This document shows, piece after piece, positions 34,911 through 44,126 of a stretch of 64,000 bases of DNA. Each line of letters begins with the position of its first letter. The stretch's first letter is position 1. Source of the DNA: Paenibacillus silvestris (GTDB lineage: Bacteria; Bacillota; Bacilli; Paenibacillales; NBRC-103111); assembly GCF_009882985.1 (NCBI RefSeq), contig NZ_WTUZ01000039.1:496001-560000 (forward strand), given 5' to 3'. Under the pieces are notes generated by a model that saw only the letters and a program-made list of their open reading frames with translations, did no database searches and was not told the origin of the DNA. The position numbers and the translations under genes were made by a program.

Positions 34911-35738
34911 ATGCAAACATCTTTAGGGAAAAAAACAATGATTCATGTAATCCTAGCCGTTTTAAGCGTTATTAACATCATCCCGATTGTTTGGATGGTC
35001 GTCAGCTCATTTAAGTCAGAGGAAGATTATGCAACGAATCCGTTAGGATTGCCCAAGCTTTGGCAAGTCAGCAATTACACAAGTGCTTGGAAAGTTGCGC
35101 ATTTAGGCACATACTTCTGGAATAGTGTCATTGTAACCGTTGGGGCAATCGTATTGACGGTGCTGCTTGGCGCATTGACCTCCTACTTTCTTTCCAGATT
35201 TCACTTTCGTTTGCGCGGATGGCTGTATGGTTTGTTCATTATTGGCATGACCATTCCGATTCACGCTACGTTAGTGCCGATTTTTATTATCATGAAAAAT
35301 GTAGGTCTATTGAATTCTCACCTTTCTCTGGTTCTTCCTTATACGGCTTTCCATCTCTCGATTACCATCTTCATTCTGGTAGGTTTCATGCAGGCGTTCC
35401 CCAAAGATATTGAGGAATCAGCGGTTATGGACGGGGCTGGAATCTATCGAATTTTCTGGTCCATTATTCTTCCGATGACTCGTCCTGCGCTGGCGACCGT
35501 TATTATTATCAACTTTATTTATAACTGGAATGAGTTTTTATTCGCGCTTGTGTTGATCAATAAAGCCGCTCTCAAAACGCTTCCATTAGGTTTAGCTAAC
35601 TTCGCCGGTACAGAAACACGGTTCCAGACGCTTCAGATGGCTGCCTTATCTATGGCGCTTGTTCCGCTTGTTGGCTTTTACTTAGCCATGGAGAAACAGT
35701 TGGTGCAAGGGATGACTGCTGGCGCTGTTAAAGGTTGA
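34911..35738 (+). CDS. Sugar ABC transporter permease (MalG/UgpE type)
   Basis: A 275-residue permease with six helices, docking loop EESAVMDGAGIYRIFWSIILP, and the C-terminal QGMTAGAVKG signature. The ATG at 34911 follows AAAGGAGGAG; in-frame TTG 34884 has no ribosome site. No ATPase gene lies in this operon, so a shared MsmX-type protein is expected. Confidence 0.92.
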   Translation: MQTSLGKKTMIHVILAVLSVINIIPIVWMVVSSFKSEEDYATNPLGLPKLWQVSNYTSAWKVAHLGTYFWNSVIVTVGAIVLTVLLGALTSYFLSRFHFRLRGWLYGLFIIGMTIPIHATLVPIFIIMKNVGLLNSHLSLVLPYTAFHLSITIFILVGFMQAFPKDIEESAVMDGAGIYRIFWSIILPMTRPALATVIIINFIYNWNEFLFALVLINKAALKTLPLGLANFAGTETRFQTLQMAALSMALVPLVGFYLAMEKQLVQGMTAGAVKG

Positions 35739-35865
35739 TGATAGCGACGCGCTTAGATTTGTGGACGCTCGAAACTTTTCCCGAGTAATTCTACATCCTT
35801 TTAGGTAGGTTGACCCCGTTTTATAGTAAAATGAGGAAGGATACCGATGAAGGGGATGGAACTTG

Positions 35866-37659
35866 ATGAGACTTAACAGATATCCTTTCTTGCACTTCAG
35901 TTTACGAACAAAGTCGATCGCAATCTTCATTCTTTTGGTGACACTCCCCTCGCTTTTGATCGGAAATGTCATTCTTAGCCGTTATGATGCTGTGTTGCGG
36001 CAGCAGTTTATTGATGCCATGGAAAAAAACTTGAATACAATTGAACTGAACTTGTCCGAGAAAATAAAGGCTATTGAAGATTTATCGGACTATATGATTT
36101 ATCAAGAGAACTTTAGAAGGTACATGGAGACACCGACCCTACCTAGCAATATGGTGCAAATGAACAAGGATCAGACGACGATTGAAGGTTTTATTGCCTT
36201 TCAAATCATGTCCAAGAGGTACATTAAATCGATATCCCTCGAAGGTATAGGAGGCAATCAGTTCCAAATGGGTGAACCTGTCAAAGGGTTGGAACAAACA
36301 TGGACAGATTTCGCCCAGGCGAGGAAAGGCGGGGTCGTATGGACGGACTCCTATCAACTGGAGAGCGGTTGGACAGGAAATAAACGGGTTGTTTCCATGT
36401 TTCGTGTCATTAATTCCTTTGATAACCCTTCACGCCCTGTGGGTAAAGTGATTGTGCGTTTGGATGAGTCGGAAATCACGGACTTATTGATGTCGGCTGT
36501 TCCCCAGGATCAGGGATCTATCTTTATTGTTCGGCCAGGGGGAAGTGTGGTTCTACATCCTAATCAAAATCTGATTGGACATCCGTACCCAAGCGATGCG
36601 CTGCTAAGTCAATTTAGCGGGGGGCTGTCCAAAAAGGTCTCTTCCTTGCAGGAAGCCGGGGCTTCCTACGTGGTTTTCAGTCAGCCAATGAAGTCAACGG
36701 GCTGGTATATCGTAGCGATGATTAAGGATCAAACCATTGTTCAGAAAACAGAAGCCATCAAAGCCTCGCTCAAATTTTTGATTCTAATCATCCTTATTTT
36801 TGGACTAATAGCCCTGATCGGGTTCGAGTTCGCCATGATCCGCCCTATGCTGGAGCTGAGCAAACAAACATCTAAGCTTAAAAAAGGTGACTTCTCGGTG
36901 CAAGTGAAAGTCCGATCTCGTGATGAGGTAGGAGAACTTGGTCGACAGTTCAACAACATGGTTATGACGATCAAGGAGCTGATCGATAAAAAGTATAAAT
37001 TGGAGATACGACAGAAGGAATCAGAGCTTAGAATACTGCAAAGTCAAATGGACCCTCATTTTTTATATAATACACTGGATATGATTCGTTGGACGGCAAG
37101 GTTGGAGAAAGCAGCGGAGACGAGTCAATTGATTGAAACCCTGTCGAAGTTTTTTCGAATGGGGCAAAATGGCGGCAAGCGATACACGACAATGCCTGAG
37201 GAATTGGATTTTGTTCGTGCCTACCTGAACTTGCAGCAGAAGCGAATGGGAAGTAAACTCCAATTCACCGTGCATATGGAAGAGGAGTTGAGCCATGCCG
37301 TTCTCTTGAAGAAGATCATTCAACCGTTGGTGGAGAACAGTATCAAACATGGTTTTAAACGAGGTGGCGGCCGCATTGATGTCCGCTGCTATATGACAGA
37401 GCAGGATGTACTGATTGATGTGATGGATTCTGGTGTTGGTTTTGCCAAGGACAAACTGGAGGTTATCCGTCAGGTTCTTCAAGATCGAGCCGGTGATGAG
37501 GGCATTATGAACCATGCGATCTGCAACATTCATGAGCGTATACAGCTTGAATACGGCGAGGGATATGGTATTGAGCTTCCTTCGGAAACATCGCATGCTG
37601 GAGCTTGTGTGAGAATAAGACTTCCATTTCAAATGAGTGCACAGGAGGAGAAGCGATGA
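35866..37659 (+). CDS. YesM-type sensor histidine kinase
   Basis: A 597-residue kinase with TM1 (about 17-37), Cache-like extracellular sensor, TM2 (about 300-322), HAMP, and the YesM kinase core. Phospho-acceptor is H398 in QMDPHFLYNTLD; N box is QPLVENSIKHGF and G1 box is VMDSGVGF. The G2 region is unusual: where GIGLxNV is normal it reads GIMNHAICNIHERI, keeping the Asn and Arg but losing the glycines. ATG 35866 follows AAGGGGATGGA. Its stop overlaps the regulator start (ATGA). It lies downstream of the transporter rather than upstream as in the first locus. Confidence 0.91.
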   Translation: MRLNRYPFLHFSLRTKSIAIFILLVTLPSLLIGNVILSRYDAVLRQQFIDAMEKNLNTIELNLSEKIKAIEDLSDYMIYQENFRRYMETPTLPSNMVQMNKDQTTIEGFIAFQIMSKRYIKSISLEGIGGNQFQMGEPVKGLEQTWTDFAQARKGGVVWTDSYQLESGWTGNKRVVSMFRVINSFDNPSRPVGKVIVRLDESEITDLLMSAVPQDQGSIFIVRPGGSVVLHPNQNLIGHPYPSDALLSQFSGGLSKKVSSLQEAGASYVVFSQPMKSTGWYIVAMIKDQTIVQKTEAIKASLKFLILIILIFGLIALIGFEFAMIRPMLELSKQTSKLKKGDFSVQVKVRSRDEVGELGRQFNNMVMTIKELIDKKYKLEIRQKESELRILQSQMDPHFLYNTLDMIRWTARLEKAAETSQLIETLSKFFRMGQNGGKRYTTMPEELDFVRAYLNLQQKRMGSKLQFTVHMEEELSHAVLLKKIIQPLVENSIKHGFKRGGGRIDVRCYMTEQDVLIDVMDSGVGFAKDKLEVIRQVLQDRAGDEGIMNHAICNIHERIQLEYGEGYGIELPSETSHAGACVRIRLPFQMSAQEEKR

Positions 37660-39230
37660 CCATCAAAATGCTGATTGTAGATGATGAGCCCATTATTTGC
37701 CAAGGATTGCGTCATACCATTTCCTGGGAGTCAATTGGTGTTGAGGTTGTCGGAGAAGCCTATGACGGAATTGAAGCGCTTGCATTCTTGGAGCACTGTC
37801 CAGTGGACGTCGTTTTGACAGATGTGAACATGGAAGGTATGGATGGCCTTGAGCTTGCCAAGGAATTGAAGAAACGTTTCCCTCAGTCGCGCGTCATCAT
37901 TGTTAGTGGCTATGATCATTTTGAATATGCCCGGCAGGCACTGCGGCTCGGTATCGAGGATTATTTGCTTAAACCGGTGAATATCGATGAACTGATGAGC
38001 ATGGTACAGCGAATTGGCGAAGAGATCACGCAAGAGCGGAAGCTTATGGGTGAGCAAGAAGTAGAACGGACGCGTAAATGGCTGATGGGGCAGCTGCATC
38101 AAAGAGTAGTCGATCACAATGACGATTATATGCCTTTGATGATGACGACTGGCTCGTGTAACTGTTGGATGATCGCAACACAACTCTCCGATTATGCGGA
38201 GTGGACCCATCGTTCGACCGAAGAGAAACGCCGAGAGAAGCGGGGGTTCTGGGAAACAAGTGTTGACTCCGCCTTAAGAGCATCGGGGCTGGAGACTGTT
38301 TCATTTTTCCAACATCAGAATTTGCTGCTGTCACTAGTTGTAGGCCCATCATCGATGAATGCGAAGGATCTTCATAATATTTTAAGCGGAGTACTGAGGT
38401 TGTCAGAGGATCTTGATCTCCATGCCAGTATTTCCCGCCCTTTCCAAGGTTCAGAGCAGATCCACGCTAGCTGTATGGAAGCTATTTCCTTATTGCACTA
38501 TGCCGTGTTATCTTCCCTAGCGCCTATTGTATTTCATGATGAAGAATTGATTTTCAAAAGAAGTCATCGTCTTCCTGAATTGATCGTATTGGAGAAAAAT
38601 CTGATTCATGCTTTGTTTCAAGAAAATGATGAAGAGCTGCGTCAGCAAATTGATGAAATTATGCAGGAATTTCGCGAGAGCGGCAGCTTAATTAAGGAAT
38701 TATGGCAGGCGTTTCAGGAGTTGGTCATTATTCTACAGAGGCGGCTGCGAGCAGCTGGGATTGATTTAACGGGGTATCTCAACATCTTTCATTCTCAGGA
38801 GATCGATCTCCTGGTGCACAATTCCTACAGAGCCATGGAGTCACTGCTGCGCGCGGAGCTTGCGTCCATGTTCTCATTGATTCATAATTCCCTGACTGGA
38901 AAAAATCATTGGCTGGCTGACAGAGTGAAATCGTACATTGAAGCCAGATACAACAAGGATATTAAGGCATCTGAGGTAGCTGCGTGGCTGAAAATTACAC
39001 CGAATTACTTCAGCATCCTCTTCAAGCAAAAGTTCGGCAAAGGGTTCGCTGAGTACCTGAATGAAGTGCGCATCGAACAGGCGAAAGCGAAGCTATCCGG
39101 GACGGATGATCGCGTCTTCGAAATCGCTGAAAGCGTTGGATACAAAGAATATAAATACTTCTGTTCCATTTTCAAAACCTACACAGGCGTTACACCTACG
39201 CAGTATCGGAAGCTTGTCCATACGACTTAA
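37656..39230 (+). CDS. YesN-type response regulator with AraC domain
   Basis: A 524-residue regulator: receiver domain (1-120) with VDDEP, phospho-acceptor D56 in TDVNMEGMDG and the Lys in YLLKPVN; a central domain of about 280 residues typical of full-length YesN; and the AraC double helix-turn-helix (about 425-520) with NYFSILFKQKFG and GYKEYKYFCSIFKTYTG. AGGAGGAG precedes ATG 37656. It is much longer than the 338-residue regulator of the first locus, which lacks most of the central domain. Confidence 0.93.
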   Translation: MTIKMLIVDDEPIICQGLRHTISWESIGVEVVGEAYDGIEALAFLEHCPVDVVLTDVNMEGMDGLELAKELKKRFPQSRVIIVSGYDHFEYARQALRLGIEDYLLKPVNIDELMSMVQRIGEEITQERKLMGEQEVERTRKWLMGQLHQRVVDHNDDYMPLMMTTGSCNCWMIATQLSDYAEWTHRSTEEKRREKRGFWETSVDSALRASGLETVSFFQHQNLLLSLVVGPSSMNAKDLHNILSGVLRLSEDLDLHASISRPFQGSEQIHASCMEAISLLHYAVLSSLAPIVFHDEELIFKRSHRLPELIVLEKNLIHALFQENDEELRQQIDEIMQEFRESGSLIKELWQAFQELVIILQRRLRAAGIDLTGYLNIFHSQEIDLLVHNSYRAMESLLRAELASMFSLIHNSLTGKNHWLADRVKSYIEARYNKDIKASEVAAWLKITPNYFSILFKQKFGKGFAEYLNEVRIEQAKAKLSGTDDRVFEIAESVGYKEYKYFCSIFKTYTGVTPTQYRKLVHTT

Positions 39231-39248
39231 GAGCTTAGAAAGGATAGC

Positions 39249-40490
39249 GTGACACCTATGTTCGTAATCGCAAGACTCAAAGATCACCCATTCGGCGTCA
39301 TCAAAGCATTTAGCTTTATTTTATATGGCGCCTTCGCTATTTACAGTGCTTTTTTCCCGCTGTACTTGAAAGAATTAGGTATTTCTAGCGTTGCGATAGG
39401 CTTGCTGCTGGCCGGCGGGCCTATTCTTTCGTTAATCGCCAATCCATTCTGGGGCTATTGGAGCGACCGTTTGTCTAATGTAAGGCGTATTCTGATCATT
39501 CTTCTGATCGGCAGCTTTCTTAGCCTGCAAACGGTCTTTTTTACGGATTCATATCCATTGCTCATCACTTTCTTACTTATTTTTTTCTGCTTTCAGAGCC
39601 CTTTGTTTGCTCAGTCCAATAGCCTTATTCTGGAGGCAATTGAGCATACGGATCATAAGTTTGGTTCTTTCCGGCTCTGGGGTGCGCTTGGTTGGGCGTT
39701 AATGGCACTAGCGACAGGTCCTGTGATGGAATGGCTAGGTATCAGGGATTTATGGAAAGTGTGCGGCATCATGATGGGGTTATCCATTGTATTCGCATGG
39801 ATGCTGCCTCGGGGCGAGAGAAGTCGAGAGCTAGGAAGCCCAATCAAGAGCGGCAACAAGGGCAATTATCTGCAAATTATGAGTGATAAATGGTTTATGG
39901 TCTTCATCTTGATGGGAATTCTGATTTCGATTCCTAACGCGATGAACAATACATTTGTCTCGATTTATATGTCTGAACTAGGAGGGAAAAGTTCGTTAAT
40001 CGGATGGTCCGCATTTTTTGCCTCCATTTTTGAAATACCTGTTTACCTATTGTTCGACCGTTTCCTGCGAAAAGATCGAAGGAGCATGTTCTTTTGTCTG
40101 GCGGCTGTCAGTTTATTGTACGCGCTACGCTGGTTCCTAATGGCGGCGGCGACATCGCCTTATCACATTCTTTTCATCCAAGCCTTAAATTCCATTACAT
40201 TCGCGGGTTATTACTATGTGGGCACGCAATTGACGGCATATTTGATTCCGCCAGCATATAGGGCATCAGGGCAAGCAGTTTATGCCTTGAGCTGGGGAGG
40301 TTTGTCTGGCATGGTTGCTGGGATTGCCGGGGGCTTAATCTTTCAGGAATTAGGGGCGCATGCGATGTATACGATCAGTGCGATCATGGCGCTTATGGGG
40401 GTAGCGGGGTTCGCAATTATGTTCGTAATTGCCGCTAAAATAGAAGTACGTCAAAAAAATGCTACACAGTACGAAAAGACTTTATTATAA
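39249..40490 (+). CDS. MFS transporter (LacY/phenylpropionate-permease-like)
   Basis: A protein of about 413 residues with 12 predicted membrane helices. The loop 2-3 motif is NPFWGYWSDRLSNVRR, and the paired repeat is at DRFLRKDRRSMFF in the middle. It resembles the MFS_1-like sugar or aromatic-acid proton symporters. It follows the regulator by 18 bases and may be read through from it. GTG 39249 lies four bases after AAAGGA; ATG 39258 is the alternative. Whether it serves the sugar locus upstream or the peptide locus downstream is open. Confidence 0.85.
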   Translation: MTPMFVIARLKDHPFGVIKAFSFILYGAFAIYSAFFPLYLKELGISSVAIGLLLAGGPILSLIANPFWGYWSDRLSNVRRILIILLIGSFLSLQTVFFTDSYPLLITFLLIFFCFQSPLFAQSNSLILEAIEHTDHKFGSFRLWGALGWALMALATGPVMEWLGIRDLWKVCGIMMGLSIVFAWMLPRGERSRELGSPIKSGNKGNYLQIMSDKWFMVFILMGILISIPNAMNNTFVSIYMSELGGKSSLIGWSAFFASIFEIPVYLLFDRFLRKDRRSMFFCLAAVSLLYALRWFLMAAATSPYHILFIQALNSITFAGYYYVGTQLTAYLIPPAYRASGQAVYALSWGGLSGMVAGIAGGLIFQELGAHAMYTISAIMALMGVAGFAIMFVIAAKIEVRQKNATQYEKTLL

Positions 40491-40541
40491 TGAATCTATT
40501 GGGATCAATTCTTTTACAAATCAGGGCAAAGGAGGGTCAGC

Positions 40542-41696
40542 TTGAATTCCTTGGATGAACAGATTCAGCGGGTGATGGACAAACATCGGATCGTTGGATT
40601 AGCGGCCTCCGTGATGCGTGAAGGGAGACAGATCTGGAGCTCGGGATATGGCTTAGCGAATGTAGAAAGACGCATCCCTGTTACATCCCGAACGATATTT
40701 CGCGTCGCTTCTATCTCGAAGACGGTGGTCGCGACAGCGGTTATGCAGCTTGTTGAGCGGGGGTTATGCGGGATTGATCAGGATGTAGGCGACATTCTCG
40801 GATTTCCGGTACGCAGTCCCAAGTATCCCGATACACCGATAACGCTCAGGATGATAATGACGCATACTTCGGGACTGCAAGATGAATATGTTCGTTATGT
40901 CGTTGATTCGCGTAGCGAGAATCCACCTAAGATACGTCTTGCAGATATTCTGCTGCCAGGCGGAACTTATAACACGGACAATCTCTGGGGAGATGGACGG
41001 CCGGGGGATCCGGATTACTTCGAGTATTCGAATCTGGGTGCCGTCATTCTAGCGACTGTGGTGGAGCAGCTTTCGAATGAACGATTTGACGAATACGGCA
41101 AGAAACATCTGTTCGAACCGCTACACATGTACGATACGAGTTTTAATATCGGTGACTTGAAGGACATGGATTCCGTTGCTGTGTTGTATGAATACTCAGA
41201 AGCTGATGATCGATTTATCGCTAGTATGGACGATTTTCGTGGGAAGAAACCGGAAGCCATAGATTACAGCGACTATGTACCAGGCACCAATGGCGCGTTG
41301 TTTAGCCCGCAGGGGGGTCTTCGCACAACCGTCGATAACTTGACTCGTTTTATGGAAGCGCATTCTAATGCAGGTAAATTGAACGATGTTCAAATATTGC
41401 AATCAGAATCTGTGGATCTCATGCACACACCGCATTGGTCAGGACATCGACAAGAAGGCTTTTTCCGCAATTGCGGGCTCCAGTTTCAACTGACAGACGA
41501 TCTGATCCCGGGGCACAGACTTATTGGACATTCCGGAGATGCATACGGTCTGCTGAGTGACATGTACTTTCATAAACAAGAGAAATGGGGGTTCATTCTG
41601 CTTATCAATGGTCTTATTCAAAGAAAAGGACAAGGCGTTTATTTTGAGGCGGAAGAAGAACTTGCACAAGTCTTACAGGCTGCTTTCCTTGAATAA
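40542..41696 (+). CDS. Serine hydrolase of the beta-lactamase / AmpH-like family
   Basis: A 384-residue protein without signal peptide and with all three serine beta-lactamase-class motifs: SISK (S57 to K60), YSN (Y162-N164) and HSG near the C-terminus in LIGHSGDAYG. The family includes class C enzymes, D-aminopeptidases, esterases and muropeptide hydrolases. The TTG at 40542 follows AAAGGAGGGT. Location next to the D-aminopeptidase and muropeptide genes suggests a D-amino-acid peptide substrate, but this is inference. The lack of an export signal argues against drug resistance. Confidence 0.87.
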   Translation: MNSLDEQIQRVMDKHRIVGLAASVMREGRQIWSSGYGLANVERRIPVTSRTIFRVASISKTVVATAVMQLVERGLCGIDQDVGDILGFPVRSPKYPDTPITLRMIMTHTSGLQDEYVRYVVDSRSENPPKIRLADILLPGGTYNTDNLWGDGRPGDPDYFEYSNLGAVILATVVEQLSNERFDEYGKKHLFEPLHMYDTSFNIGDLKDMDSVAVLYEYSEADDRFIASMDDFRGKKPEAIDYSDYVPGTNGALFSPQGGLRTTVDNLTRFMEAHSNAGKLNDVQILQSESVDLMHTPHWSGHRQEGFFRNCGLQFQLTDDLIPGHRLIGHSGDAYGLLSDMYFHKQEKWGFILLINGLIQRKGQGVYFEAEEELAQVLQAAFLE

Positions 41697-41863
41697 TGAG
41701 GGAGAGAAAGAGATTCGAGATTTACATATTTACAACATGTTATTTCGATGTTAGTATATATTACATCATTAGTATTCTAGCTTCTGGTGGTCGTAGGGAG
41801 ACTCAATCTCTTCCGACATCCCACTCAGAAATGGAACAGAATGCTAATAAGGGGAGTGGTCGT

Positions 41864-42220
41864 TTGGTATACGACAAAGACACGATTTACATCATAGGCG
41901 ACGCGCAAGCTTCTGTGAACAATCCGATTACTCAACAGTATAACGCCTTTTTTATTGGCCTTGTCGTAGATACGTCAAGCCACAAAATTGTAGATGCAGG
42001 GTGTTCATCCACCATACCGCTCACTTCGGAATTTGTCCGCTCGATCTTCATCGGGCACAATATGCTTCTCCTTGATGTGGTAGCAGAGGAAATCCGCCAG
42101 AGATACCACGGATCATCCCAGAAGGCTCTGATCGTAGCGTATAAAGACGCGCAAAAAAAATACAAATTAGCACTTAACGGCCGGGAAGAGCTGGGATTCC
42201 AATCTTCCGGTACAGTGTAA
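41864..42220 (+). CDS. DUF3870 family protein of unknown function
   Basis: A 118-residue protein recognisable as DUF3870 from IYIIGDAQASVNNPIT, FFIGLVVD and GSSQKALIVAYKDAQKKY. The start is a TTG at 41864, seven bases after AAGGGGAG; this gives the family's normal length, whereas longer readings from 41696 or 41831 add residues without homology. It is followed by a terminator. No function is known. It stands between the serine hydrolase and the muropeptide operon. Confidence 0.8.
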   Translation: MVYDKDTIYIIGDAQASVNNPITQQYNAFFIGLVVDTSSHKIVDAGCSSTIPLTSEFVRSIFIGHNMLLLDVVAEEIRQRYHGSSQKALIVAYKDAQKKYKLALNGREELGFQSSGTV

Positions 42221-42259
42221 GCTGCTTTATTTATCCGTATGGCAACATACCCGTAAATA

Positions 42260-42320
42260 AAACCCAGCAAATGGTTTCTTGGGAGGCATCTTCCTGAGGC
42301 TGTTTGCTGGGTTTTTGTTA
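42260..42320 (+). terminator. Terminator before the dpp operon
   Basis: AAACCCAGCAAA (42260-42271) pairs perfectly with TTTGCTGGGTTT (42303-42314), with a further inner GAGGC/GCATC-rich stem, then TTG. It ends the DUF3870 transcript 30 bases before dppA. Confidence 0.85.
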
Positions 42321-42344
42321 CGTTACAATACTGGAGGCGTACCC

Positions 42345-43169
42345 ATGAAGCTTTATATTTCTATCGATATGGAAGGTATAACTGGACTTGTTGATAACAC
42401 GTTTGTAGATTCCAGGCAGTACAACTACACTCGCGGGCAGCACATTATGACGGATGAAGCGAACCATGTCATTCGATCTGCTTTTGATGAAGGCTGCAAG
42501 GAAGTCATTGTGAATGATAGTCACTCCAAGATGAATAATCTGTTAATCGAGAAGCTGCATCCCGAAACGCAGTTGATTTCAGGCGATGTGAAGCCATTTT
42601 CCATGGTGCAAGGATTGGATGCTTCGTTCTCTGGTGCGGCTTTTCTAGGTTATCACACGAGAGCGGCGACCAAAGGCGTCCTAAGCCATACGATGATTTT
42701 CGGCGTTCGTAATATGTATATCAATGATAGGGTGATTGGCGAGCTGGGTTTCAATGCGTATGTTGCTGGTCATTATGGTGTGCCTGTTCTATTGGTTGCC
42801 GGGGATGATGAGACCGCGATTGAAGCGGAGGAACTAATTCCAGGGGTTACGACAGCGATTGTGAAAAAGCGGATCTCGCGAACTTCGGCCATCTGTTTAA
42901 CTCCTGAGAAAAGCGGACTGCTGCTTCAGGAGAAAACCAAGGAAGCACTGGCTAACGCGGCCAGAGTGAAGCCGCTCGTGCCGCCGGATCATCCGGTGCT
43001 GAAGATTGAATTTGCCAACTATGGTCAAGCGGAGTGGGCGCACCTGATGCCAGGTACGATGATAGATGAGAACAGCCCTACAGTAACCTTTCAAGCGAAA
43101 GACATTCTTGAGGCGTACCGAGCGATGTTGGTTATGACGGAACTAGCGATGAGAACGGCATTTTGTTAA
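42345..43169 (+). CDS. dppA: D-aminopeptidase DppA (M55)
   Basis: A 274-residue zinc D-aminopeptidase, the same length as the B. subtilis enzyme. Every catalytic position of that enzyme is kept at the same number: zinc ligands D8, E10, H60, H104 and E133, and nucleophile H115. It releases N-terminal D-amino acids such as D-Ala-D-Ala dipeptide and acts in the cytoplasm as a self-compartmentalising decamer in the family. The start at 42345 follows CTGGAGG. It heads the permease genes dppB-dppE, as in B. subtilis. Confidence 0.96.
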   Translation: MKLYISIDMEGITGLVDNTFVDSRQYNYTRGQHIMTDEANHVIRSAFDEGCKEVIVNDSHSKMNNLLIEKLHPETQLISGDVKPFSMVQGLDASFSGAAFLGYHTRAATKGVLSHTMIFGVRNMYINDRVIGELGFNAYVAGHYGVPVLLVAGDDETAIEAEELIPGVTTAIVKKRISRTSAICLTPEKSGLLLQEKTKEALANAARVKPLVPPDHPVLKIEFANYGQAEWAHLMPGTMIDENSPTVTFQAKDILEAYRAMLVMTELAMRTAFC

Positions 43170-43190
43170 AAAGCGGGAGTGGGTGATAGC

Positions 43191-44123
43191 GTGACGCAAT
43201 ATATTCTTCGTAGATTTATCTCCATGATTGTCACACTGTGGCTAATTATTACGGTTACTTTTGCCTTGATGCACGCTGTTCCGGGGTCGCCATTTGAGAA
43301 AGAGGGCAAGAGTTCGAATCCGACGGCGGTTCAGAATTTGATGGAATTTTACCACTTAGACCAGCCGATTACGACGCAGTATGTGCTTTATTTAAAATCA
43401 TTGCTTTCATTGGATCTTGGGCCTTCCATCGGCCACTTTCCCGATACCGTCAATTCCATGATCAGCAGGGGATTTCCTGTTTCGTTTAAGCTTGGGATCA
43501 TATCGATCCTGATCTCGATCGTCACAGGAATTGCGCTTGGCACGGTCGCTGCACTCCGGCAAAACCGCATAATTGATTATCTCGCGATGATCTTCGCGGT
43601 TATTGGCATTGCGGTACCTAACTTCATCGTAGCTACCTTGTTAATTAAATATGTAGCGGTAGAGTGGAAACTCCTTCCGGTAGCAACTTGGGGCACATGG
43701 AAGCATGTCATTCTTCCGGCACTTGCCTTATCGACTGGCCCGCTTGCGATTATTGCCAGGTTGACCCGTGCGAGCATGCTGGAGGTTCTAACCGCCGACT
43801 ACATCGAAACGGCAAGGGCCAAAGGTTTGTCACCGGCTACGATCGTCATCAAGCACGCGCTTCGAAATGCGGTGCTTCCGGTTATTACGCTGCTCGGTGC
43901 TTTGGTGGCCAATGTTCTTACAGGGAGCTTTGTTATTGAAAAGATCTTTGCAATTCCGGGAATGGGGAAATATTTCGTCGATGGCATTAATAATCGCGAT
44001 TACTCGCTCATTATGGGAACGACTGTCTTCTACAGCGCGCTGCTCGTTATGATGATGTTTCTGGTGGATATCGCCTACGGGCTAGTTGACCCCCGCATCA
44101 AGCTGCACAGGAAGGAGGGGTAA
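43191..44123 (+). CDS. dppB: Dipeptide ABC transporter permease DppB
   Basis: A 310-residue permease of the DppB/OppB class with an N-terminal TM helix followed by an extracellular loop (MHAVPGSPFEKEG) and five C-terminal helices. The docking loop is YIETARAKGLSPATIVIKHALRN. GTG 43191 lies after GCGGGAGTGGG; GTG 43179 overlaps it. It is in an operon with dppC three bases downstream. Confidence 0.94.
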   Translation: MTQYILRRFISMIVTLWLIITVTFALMHAVPGSPFEKEGKSSNPTAVQNLMEFYHLDQPITTQYVLYLKSLLSLDLGPSIGHFPDTVNSMISRGFPVSFKLGIISILISIVTGIALGTVAALRQNRIIDYLAMIFAVIGIAVPNFIVATLLIKYVAVEWKLLPVATWGTWKHVILPALALSTGPLAIIARLTRASMLEVLTADYIETARAKGLSPATIVIKHALRNAVLPVITLLGALVANVLTGSFVIEKIFAIPGMGKYFVDGINNRDYSLIMGTTVFYSALLVMMMFLVDIAYGLVDPRIKLHRKEG

Positions 44124-44126
44124 ACG

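Noticed and set aside
40542..41696. Beta-lactamase resistance gene
   Set aside because: There is no signal peptide, and the family is broad; context favours a peptide hydrolase.
41696..41863. Longer DUF3870 protein starting within the serine hydrolase stop
   Set aside because: The added 56 residues have no similarity to the family, and a well-placed ribosome site precedes the TTG at 41864.
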